From: Jidongwangia harbinensis
GTDB lineage: Bacteria > Actinomycetota > Actinomycetes > Mycobacteriales > Micromonosporaceae
Direction of reading: 5' to 3'
Assembly (NCBI RefSeq): GCF_020216025.1
Contig: NZ_JAIWNC010000046.1
Location: 1-64,000 of the forward strand
Length of the DNA stretch: 64,000 bases
Shown here: piece by piece, positions 58,116 to 64,000 of the stretch
Layout: each line of letters opens with the position of its first letter
Position numbering within the stretch: position 1 is the stretch's first letter
The notes under the pieces: generated by a model
The model's input: only the letters and a program-made list of their open reading frames with translations
What the model was told of the DNA's origin: nothing
Database searches by the model: none
Program-made: the position numbers and the translations under genes

Positions 58116-58137
58116 TGTTCACATCGCTATGTGTGCA
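58116..58137. promoter_or_regulatory. Possible metal-sensor operator upstream of the CDF gene
   Basis: TGTTCACAT (58116-58124) and ATGTGTGCA (58129-58137) form an imperfect inverted repeat (7 of 9 pairs) preceded by ATATA. It is strikingly AT-rich for this genome. Its position fits an ArsR/SmtB-type site. Confidence 0.35.
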
Positions 58138-58211
58138 AGTTGAACTGGATTGTCATTCCCGGGGTATGCACTGAGGAACGAAGGCCGTTCCCACCTGGAG
58201 GAAACCACCTC

Positions 58212-59141
58212 ATGTCCAGACGTACCGTCGCGATCGTGGTGTCGACCGCCCTGGCAGTCACGCTCGTCGCCCCGCCGGCCGCCGGCGCCGGGTCCCACCG
58301 TCCCGCCGCGCCCACCACGCTCGACCTGCCCGCCGGCTTCCAGCCCGAGGGCATCGCGATCGGCAAGCAGCCGTACGCCTACTTCGGCTCCCGCGTCGAC
58401 GGCGACATCTACCGCGTCAACCTGCGCACCGGACGCGGCCGGGTGATCAGCGAGGGCCCCGGCACCCAGTCCCTCGGCATGAAGGTCGACGGCCGGGGCC
58501 GCCTCTTCGTGGCCGGCGGCTCCGGCGGCGACGCCCGGGTGATCGACACGCGCACCGGGGCCGTGCTGGCCTCCTACCGGCTGCAGACCGTCCCCGCGTT
58601 CATCAACGACGTCACGCTCACCGGCGGCGCCGCCTGGTACACCGACTCCACCAACCCGACCCTGTTCAAGCTGCCGCTCGGCCGGCACGGCGCGCTGCCG
58701 TCCGCGGCCACCGCGGTCCCGCTCACCGGCGCCATCGCCTACGCCACACCCGGCCCCAACGCCAACGGCATCAGCCCCACGCCGGACGGACGCGCGCTGA
58801 TCATCGTGCAGGCCAACACCGGCAAGCTCTTCCACACCACGTACGCCGGCGTCACCACCGAGATCGACCTGGGTGGCGAGACCGTCGGCAACGGCGACGG
58901 CCTCTGGCTGCGCGGACGCACCCTGTACGTGGTCCAGAACCGCCTCAACCAGATCGCGAAGATCAAGCTCAACCGCGCCGGCACGCGGGGCGAGGTGGTC
59001 TCCCGCACCGGCGACCCGCGCTTCGACGTACCCACCACCATCGCCGAGTACGGCGGCCGCTTCTACCTGCCGAACGCCCGGTTCACCACGCCCGCCGAGC
59101 CGACCACCCCGTACACCGCGGTGGCCGTCCCGATCCCGTAG
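58212..59141 (+). CDS. Secreted SMP-30/NHL-like beta-propeller protein
   Basis: 309 aa from the ATG at 58212 with GGAGGA upstream. The signal peptide covers about 1-26, ending AGA. The remainder reads as six propeller blades: LPAGFQPEGIAIG, RVDGDIYRVNLRTGRGR, FINDVTLTGGAAWYTDS, NANGISPTPDGRALIIV, ETVGNGDGLWLRGRTLYVV. Asn and Asp residues placed at blade tops resemble the metal site of SMP-30 gluconolactonases. Enzyme or binding function is unknown. It is divergent from the CDF gene and converges on helD. Confidence 0.75.
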   Translation: MSRRTVAIVVSTALAVTLVAPPAAGAGSHRPAAPTTLDLPAGFQPEGIAIGKQPYAYFGSRVDGDIYRVNLRTGRGRVISEGPGTQSLGMKVDGRGRLFVAGGSGGDARVIDTRTGAVLASYRLQTVPAFINDVTLTGGAAWYTDSTNPTLFKLPLGRHGALPSAATAVPLTGAIAYATPGPNANGISPTPDGRALIIVQANTGKLFHTTYAGVTTEIDLGGETVGNGDGLWLRGRTLYVVQNRLNQIAKIKLNRAGTRGEVVSRTGDPRFDVPTTIAEYGGRFYLPNARFTTPAEPTTPYTAVAVPIP

Positions 59142-59206
59142 CGATCACCGGGGTGCCGCCGTCCCGACCGGGCCGCCGGCACGCTCCCACCGCCCCGACA
59201 ACGCGT

Positions 59207-59375
59207 GGTGTTGTGGCGCGCTCCGAGCCGGAGTGGCACACGGGTGCGCCGTCGCAGTGGCATGTGTGGTGTTGTGGCGCGCTCCGAGCCGCAGTGGCAC
59301 ACGGGTGCGCCGTCACGGTGGCGTGTGTGGAGTAGCGGTGGGTTCCTCACCGGAGTTCCACACGGCGCCGCTGAG
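59207..59375. repeat. Second array of 61-bp repeats (array B)
   Basis: The core GGTGTTGTGGCGCGCTCCGA recurs at 59207 and 59268, exactly 61 bp apart; a third, diverged unit starts at about 59329 and contains GTTCCACACGGCG. The layout TGTGTGG...GTTG.GG and a TTCCAC-CGG element match array A at 23095-23575. Confidence 0.8.
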
Positions 59376-59424
59376 CACTTCCCTGCTCCGAGCACTGTCG
59401 GCACGGTCCGGACGCCACGGGGAA

Positions 59425-59482
59425 ACCGCGTTGGGGGGGGGGGGGGGGCGGGGGCCCCCCCCCCCCCCCCCCCCAACGCGGT
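59425..59482. terminator. Poly-G/poly-C inverted repeat between convergent genes
   Basis: ACCGCGTT (59425-59432) and AACGCGGT (59475-59482) enclose a run of 16 G, one C, 5 G and then 20 C. The arms can fold into a long hairpin. It lies between the stops of two converging genes. Exact run lengths may be a sequencing or assembly artefact. Confidence 0.5.
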
Positions 59483-59494
59483 AAGCGGCGCCGC

Positions 59495-61660
59495 TCAGAA
59501 CAGGGTCTGCGTACCGCGCGGAATCATCGCCGGGCGCCACGCCGGATCGGTACCCACCGTGGTCAGGCGCTGCGTCGCCCGGGACAACGCCACGTACAGC
59601 GTCCGGACCCCGCTGGCGTCGACCGCCACCTCGCCCGGCTCGACCAGCACCACGGCGTCGTACTCCATGCCCTTGGCCTCGAGCACGCTGACCACCTGGA
59701 CCCGTTCCGGCAGCCCGGCCACCCACGCCGCCATCTCCTCGCGGCGCGGCACCGGGGTGATCACGCCGATCGTCCCGTCGACGTCGGTGAGCTGCTTCTC
59801 GGTGGCCTGCCGGACCGCGGTCGCCAGGCCCGCCGCCGGCACCACCTCGTCCACCGGGTCCACGCCGGTGCTGCGCACCGCGGACGGCAACGGCAGGTCC
59901 GGCATGATGGTACGGATCACCGAGGCGGCCACCGCGAAGATCTCGGACGAGTTGCGGTAGTTCGTGGTGAGCGCGTACGTGCTGCGCTTGCGGGAGCCGA
60001 GCGCCCGGTCGCGGGCCCGGTCGAGTTCCGCCGGGTCGCCCGACCACGCCGTCTGGGCCGGGTCGCCGACCACCGTCCAGGAGGCGTACTGGCCGCGGCG
60101 GCCGATCATCCGCCACTGCATCGGCGAGACGTCCTGCGCCTCGTCCACCACCACGTGGGCGTAGTCCCGGTAGTCGTCCTCGCGCTGGGTCTGCTGGGCG
60201 CGGGTGGCCGCCTGCCGGTCCGCGTACGTGCTGACCTCCTGCACGCCGTCGCGTACGTGGAACGGGTTCCGGGTCTTCTTCGCGGCCTGCTTCGGACGGC
60301 CCATCAGTTCGTCGAGCTCGTCCAGCAGCGCCACGTCGGCGATCGTCGGGCCGTGCTCGGCGAGCCCGTCGAACGAGCCCTGCAGGGTGCCGATCTCGTC
60401 GCGGGAGAGCAGACCGTTCGCGTACGCCCGCAGCCGGCCCGGTTCGGCCAGCCAGCCCAGCACCCGCATCGGGGTGAGCCGGGGCCACCAGGCGCGCAGG
60501 AAGTCGCGGAAGTCGCCGCGGTCGGCCAGTTCCGCCTCGAAGTCGGGCTTCTCCGGCAGGTTCGTCACCTTCTGCGTGCGGGCCTGCGTCCACAGGGCGT
60601 TGAAGATGCCGTCGAACCCGGCGCCGCGGACCTCGTTGCGGCGGGCGCCGCGCGGCAGTGCCCGGCGGCGGATCCGGTCCAGGTCGGCGGCGTCCAGGCG
60701 GAGCAGCGCGCCGCGGTAGAGCAGCCGCAGCTCGGTGGGTGCGCCGGGTACCGCGTCGTGGGTGGCGCGTTCCAGCACCCGGCGGATCCGCAGTGAGCCC
60801 TTGACGGCGGCCACGTGGGTGGGGTCGACGCGCTGGGCGTCGTACCCGACCACCAGGGAGCCGAGCGAGCGCAGCGTGGCGGTGTCCTCGCCGAGCGAGG
60901 GCAGCACGGTGGCGATGTAGGTGACGAAGACCCCGGAGGGGCCGACCACCAGGATGCCGCCGCCGGCGAACCGGCTGCGGTCGGAATAGAGCAGGTACGC
61001 CGCCCGGTGCAGCGCGACCGCGGTCTTGCCGGTGCCGGGCCCGCCGGTCACGATCGTCACGCCGGAGGCGGGGGAGCGGATCGCGTCGTCCTGTTCGCGC
61101 TGGATGGTCGCCACGATGTCGCGCATGCCGTGCCCGGTGGCCTTGGAGAGGCTGGCCAGCAGCGCGCCGTCGCCGACGACCCGCATGTCCTCCGGCGCGG
61201 CTTCCGGGTCGAGCAGGTCGTCCTCGATGCCGATGACCCGTTCCCGGCTGGACTGGATCATGCGGCGGCGGATCACGCCGAGCGGTTCGGCGGCGGTGGC
61301 GCGGTAGAACGCCGCCGCGGCCGGTGCCCGCCAGTCGACCACCAGCGGCTGGGAGTTCTCGTCCCGGATGCCCATCCGGCCCACGTAGTGCACGGCGCCG
61401 GTCCGCAGGTCGAGCCGGCCGAACACCAGCCCTTCGTACTCGGTGTCCAGCGCGTGCCGGCGGCGGGCCGCGTGGAACACCATCGCGTCCCGTTCCACCA
61501 GGGCGCCGAAGGTGCCGACGCCGGCGAGCTGGTAGCCCTCCTTCTCGGCGCGGGACGCGTCGCGGCGCAGCTCGCCGAGCCGGGCGTAGACCCGGTCGAC
61601 GTGCGCCTGTTCGACGGCGATCTCCTGTTGCAGGACGGTGGCGTCGCTCAAGTCGGTCAT
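59495..61660 (-). CDS. HelD-like UvrD-family helicase (RNA polymerase recycling factor)
   Basis: 721 aa. The N-terminal coiled-coil (about 10-70) is the arm that enters the RNA polymerase secondary channel. TIVTGGPGTGKTAVAL (about 205-220) is Walker A. VVVDEAQDVSPMQWRMI is Walker B, and TVVGDPAQTAW, LTTNYRNS and LYVALSRATQRL are the later UvrD motifs. The 1A domain is interrupted by a long insertion (about 245-470), as in actinobacterial class II HelD. HelD removes stalled polymerase from DNA and in actinomycetes may confer rifamycin tolerance. The start ATG has GGGGAG close by. Confidence 0.92.
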   Translation of the reverse strand: MTDLSDATVLQQEIAVEQAHVDRVYARLGELRRDASRAEKEGYQLAGVGTFGALVERDAMVFHAARRRHALDTEYEGLVFGRLDLRTGAVHYVGRMGIRDENSQPLVVDWRAPAAAAFYRATAAEPLGVIRRRMIQSSRERVIGIEDDLLDPEAAPEDMRVVGDGALLASLSKATGHGMRDIVATIQREQDDAIRSPASGVTIVTGGPGTGKTAVALHRAAYLLYSDRSRFAGGGILVVGPSGVFVTYIATVLPSLGEDTATLRSLGSLVVGYDAQRVDPTHVAAVKGSLRIRRVLERATHDAVPGAPTELRLLYRGALLRLDAADLDRIRRRALPRGARRNEVRGAGFDGIFNALWTQARTQKVTNLPEKPDFEAELADRGDFRDFLRAWWPRLTPMRVLGWLAEPGRLRAYANGLLSRDEIGTLQGSFDGLAEHGPTIADVALLDELDELMGRPKQAAKKTRNPFHVRDGVQEVSTYADRQAATRAQQTQREDDYRDYAHVVVDEAQDVSPMQWRMIGRRGQYASWTVVGDPAQTAWSGDPAELDRARDRALGSRKRSTYALTTNYRNSSEIFAVAASVIRTIMPDLPLPSAVRSTGVDPVDEVVPAAGLATAVRQATEKQLTDVDGTIGVITPVPRREEMAAWVAGLPERVQVVSVLEAKGMEYDAVVLVEPGEVAVDASGVRTLYVALSRATQRLTTVGTDPAWRPAMIPRGTQTLF

Positions 61661-61763
61661 GCTCCCCGGACGGTTCTCTTACGGCAGTAGCCACCGGCAG
61701 GTACGCCAGGGGGCAATCGAACCTACTCCGGTTAGGGCGCCTTCGTCGACGGCGGCGCGCCCT

Positions 61764-62092
61764 TGACACCACCCGGCGCAGCATGGTCGACCGCCGGGGC
61801 CCCGCCTCGGTCAAGGAACTGGCCGCGCCGCTGGCCATGTCGCTGCCCGTGGTGCTCCAGCACCTGCAGGTGCTGGAGGGGAGCGGCCGGGTGCGGTCGG
61901 AGAAGGTCGGCCGGGTCCGGAGCCGCAGCAGGAAGACCTGGTGTTCGACTTCCGCGAGGGCGGCCGGGAGGGGGTCGTCACGATCACCGAGCAGGGCGTC
62001 TACCTGGACGGCTGGACCAGCCGAAGTACCGCGTCGAGGGCACCGAGCGCCTGCTCACCGCGCTCGGCGAGGCGCTCAGCCGGGAAGCCTAG
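61764..62092 (+). pseudogene. Fused remnant of an ArsR regulator and an AHSA1-type (SRPBCC) gene
   Basis: The first part encodes DTTRRSMVDRRGPASVKELA then SLPVVLQHLQVLEGSGRVR, the helix-turn-helix of an ArsR protein, lacking the true start and C-terminus. Immediately after, in a shifted frame, VFDFREGGREG leads straight to VTITEQGVYLDGW, then in a third frame KYRVEGTERLLTALGEALS. These are the middle and end of an AHSA1 (SRPBCC) protein that usually follows such ArsR genes. Internal deletions have merged the pair. It ends 4 nt inside the convergent hydrolase gene. Confidence 0.7.
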
Positions 62093-63060
62093 GCGGCCTG
62101 GTCGTACCCGGCCCGCTGCTCGTCCCGCGCGTGGGCGCGGCGCCGGCGCCGGGAACGCTCCACCGGGGTGCTCCCGGCGGCCCGGGCGACCACCGTGGTC
62201 AGCGCCGCGTTCACCGCCTCCGGGCGTTCCAGCATCAGCATGTGACCGGCGCCGGGGCAGACCGTCAGCTCGGTGCCGGGCAGCGCGCCGGCGATCGACT
62301 CGGCGCAGGCCGGTGGGGTCAGCCGGTCCCGGTCGCCGACCAGCGCGGCGGCCGGTACGTCGCCCAGCGCGGCCAGCGTGTCCAGTCGCTGCTGGGCCCC
62401 GATCGACGGACGGAAGCCGCCGATCGAGCGCAGCGGCGCGCGGCCCACCGCGTCCATGGTCACCTGCAGCGCCGCGTCGTCGAGGTCGTCGCCGAACAGC
62501 AGCCAGCGGACGCTGGGACGCAGCACCGGCAGCACGGCGCGGTGCGGGCGCCAGGCACCGCAGCGGGCCAGCAGTCCGGCCCCGGCCGTCTCGCCGGCCC
62601 GCATCAGCGTCGCCAGCTGGGCGGGCAGGCCGTACCGGGTGTGCGTGTGGCCCTCGGCGGTGGTGGAGACGAAGACCAGCCCGGCGATCCGGGCGGCGAA
62701 CTCCTCCGGGTACGAGTCCGCGTACTCCATGATCGTCATGCCGCCCATCGAGTGGCCGGCCAGCACGACCGGACCGTGCGGGGCGTACCGCCGGAGCACC
62801 TCGGCCAGGTCGCGGCCGAGCTGGGGGAGCGTGGCCGAGTGCAGCCGGGTGGCGCCGGAGCGGCCGTGCCCGCGGGCGTCGTACCGGACGATGCGCGCGC
62901 CGCCCGCCGCCTCCAGCGCGCTGACCTGGTGATGCCATGTGCGCCGGTCCAGGCACCAGCCGTGCATCAGCACGACGGTCACCGGCGCGTCGGCCGGTCC
63001 GGACGCTTCGACGAACAGCCGGACGCCGTCGGAGAGGATCGCTTCCGAGCGTTCGGACAT
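62089..63060 (-). CDS. Alpha/beta hydrolase
   Basis: 323 aa from the ATG at 63060 (AGAGG upstream). VLMHGWCLDRRTWHHQ gives the HGW oxyanion region, RYDARGHGRSG the usual loop, VLAGHSMGGMTIME the nucleophile elbow with Ser (near residue 102), ALVGDRDRLTPP the Asp and GAGHMLMLERP the His. The triad is complete. The substrate is unknown; lipase/epoxide-hydrolase-like. The last 30 residues are highly basic. Confidence 0.88.
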   Translation of the reverse strand: MSERSEAILSDGVRLFVEASGPADAPVTVVLMHGWCLDRRTWHHQVSALEAAGGARIVRYDARGHGRSGATRLHSATLPQLGRDLAEVLRRYAPHGPVVLAGHSMGGMTIMEYADSYPEEFAARIAGLVFVSTTAEGHTHTRYGLPAQLATLMRAGETAGAGLLARCGAWRPHRAVLPVLRPSVRWLLFGDDLDDAALQVTMDAVGRAPLRSIGGFRPSIGAQQRLDTLAALGDVPAAALVGDRDRLTPPACAESIAGALPGTELTVCPGAGHMLMLERPEAVNAALTTVVARAAGSTPVERSRRRRRAHARDEQRAGYDQAA

Positions 63061-63204
63061 GGGCACCTCTGTGAGTCGCACGGCCCCGTTGTACCCACGG
63101 GTAATAAGCATCACGCCTGCAAACCGAAAAAGCCACCACGGGCGTATAGGTGACCTGCCTCGCATCCTCTGTCACTCGGCCGTCACTCGTAGAAAATAAG
63201 GACT

Positions 63205-63813
63205 ATGACGGCTCCCGCGCCTGTGCCCGCACTCAACTCCGCCGACGCGCTTGCCGAACTGGTGGCTGGAAACCGCCGTTTCGTCACTGGGCGTCCCGAA
63301 CACGGTCACAACGTCTCGGCGGCCGCCGCGGCGTCCGGTGGCCAGCAGCCGCACGCCGTGGTGGTCGGCTGCATCGACTCCCGCGTACCCCTGGAAGCGA
63401 TCTTCGACCAGACCTTCGGCTCGATCTGCGTGGTGCGCTCCGGTGCCCACGTGGTGGACCGGGCGGTGCTCGGCTCCGTCGAGTTCGCGGTCACCGCGTT
63501 GCGGGTGCCGCTCGTCATGGTGCTGGGGCACGTGCGCTGCGGCGCCGTCCAGGCCACCGTCGACGCGCTGCGGGCCGACGCCGAGCCGGTCGGCGACCTC
63601 GGCTACCTGGTGAACGAGATCGCCCCGGCGGTGCTCTCGGTCGGCCTGGACGACCCGGACGTGGCCGCCAAGGCGATGCGGGCGCACGTGGGCCGGACCG
63701 TCCGGCGGCTCCGCGAGGTGGCCGGCGTGGGCGAGGCGACCGCGGCCGGCCGGGTCACCGTCGTGGGCGCCGTGTACGACCTCGACACCGGCTGCGTGGA
63801 CCTGCTCAGCTGA
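63205..63813 (+). CDS. Beta-class carbonic anhydrase
   Basis: 202 aa. VVGCIDSRVP (near residue 53) holds zinc Cys plus the Asp-Arg pair. VLGHVRCGAV (near residue 108) holds zinc His and Cys. Thus all zinc ligands and the catalytic dyad are present. It interconverts CO2 and bicarbonate in the cytosol, supporting carboxylases and pH balance. The start has AAGGA four bases upstream of the ATG. It is monocistronic with a clear terminator. Confidence 0.93.
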   Translation: MTAPAPVPALNSADALAELVAGNRRFVTGRPEHGHNVSAAAAASGGQQPHAVVVGCIDSRVPLEAIFDQTFGSICVVRSGAHVVDRAVLGSVEFAVTALRVPLVMVLGHVRCGAVQATVDALRADAEPVGDLGYLVNEIAPAVLSVGLDDPDVAAKAMRAHVGRTVRRLREVAGVGEATAAGRVTVVGAVYDLDTGCVDLLS

Positions 63814-63841
63814 TCAACTTGTCGTGATCATCGGTAGATGC

Positions 63842-63875
63842 AAAAAGGCGCTCTCCGGATGCGGAGAGCGCCTTT
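63842..63875. terminator. Bidirectional terminator after the carbonic anhydrase gene
   Basis: AAAGGCGCTCTCCG pairs with CGGAGAGCGCCTTT, flanked by an A-run on the left and T-run on the right. It serves both the carbonic anhydrase gene and the minus-strand gene ending at 63891. Confidence 0.9.
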
Positions 63876-63890
63876 CGGCGTGCGGTGCGG

Positions 63891-64000
63891 TCAGCCCTCG
63901 AAGATGCCCGCGTCCACGAGGCGCTTCTCGGTGGCGTCCCAGCCGTCACCGGGGAACGTCTCGTTGAGCACGTTCAGCTCGGAACGGATCTTCGCACCGT
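63891..64000 (-). CDS. C-terminal end of an unidentified gene (cut by window edge)
   Basis: The last 35 codons on the minus strand read GAKIRSELNVLNETFPGDGW then DATEKRLVDAGIFEG before TGA at 63891. Codon bias is typical of a real gene and a bidirectional terminator follows. The fragment is too short to name; no membrane segment is visible. Confidence 0.6.
   Translation of the reverse strand, partial: GAKIRSELNVLNETFPGDGWDATEKRLVDAGIFEG

Overview
The window looks like a piece of a high-GC actinobacterial chromosome, most likely Micromonosporaceae (Actinoplanes-like). Codon third positions are nearly all G/C and GTG starts and 1-4 nt gene overlaps are frequent. Many genes have a TANNNT -10 box 6-8 nt before the start codon (leaderless transcripts). 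The gene content also fits: secreted CBM2-tagged proteins, PknB-type kinases, an ECF sigma factor, HelD, and LAL-type LuxR, MerR, MarR and ArsR regulators. No rRNA, tRNA or CRISPR array was seen.

Left part (1-9500) is an accessory island. It begins with the cut-off end of an IS3-family element, followed by a decayed 1.6-kb IS with recognisable inverted repeats (361-1942). Next comes a four-gene cassette of visibly lower GC (1946-6834): a DUF3883/PD-(D/E)xK-like protein, an SNF2 helicase, a ParB/sulfiredoxin-fold protein and a divergent CxxC/HNH-like protein. An IS1380 element with a frameshifted transposase (7163-8843) closes the island, butted against a 114-bp fragment of the same IS end that closes the decayed element. 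The cassette therefore lies between two same-orientation copies of one IS end. It looks like an undescribed nucleic-acid-processing, possibly anti-phage, module and is the best candidate for a new system here.

9.5-24 kb: a MarR regulator, a DUF6188-like protein, a PLP aminotransferase, a GNAT acetyltransferase and a proline-rich membrane protein. Then come a small membrane protein - ECF sigma - PAS/GGDEF-like/EAL operon, a glutamyl-endopeptidase-like protease, and a secreted trypsin-fold protein that has lost all three catalytic residues and carries seven 37-aa repeats. Last is a DUF4956 - VTC - CotH-kinase/CBM2 operon preceded by 11-bp phased repeats. A 1.2-kb intergenic stretch follows with 7-bp and 61-bp tandem repeats and a perfect 40-bp palindrome.

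24-38 kb: a large secreted subtilisin with collagen-like repeats, a secreted protein made of three copies of one domain, a LAL regulator, a methyltransferase, a chemoreceptor with a C-terminal PilZ domain, a phosphatase - dihydroxyacetone kinase pair, and argS preceded by an arginine-rich 18-codon leader ORF.

39-64 kb: an RDD protein, SpoIIM and an overlapping membrane protein - DUF4129 - DUF4350 - MoxR - DUF58 operon. Then a secreted 5'-nucleotidase, a BmrR-like MerR regulator, two Ser/Thr kinases, a STAS protein with a SigB/SigF-like promoter, a LmbE deacetylase, two alpha/beta hydrolases, a PfkB kinase - SurE pair, a CDF metal exporter with a possible operator, a secreted beta-propeller-like protein, HelD, a fused ArsR/AHSA1 relic, a beta-carbonic anhydrase and the end of an unidentified gene.
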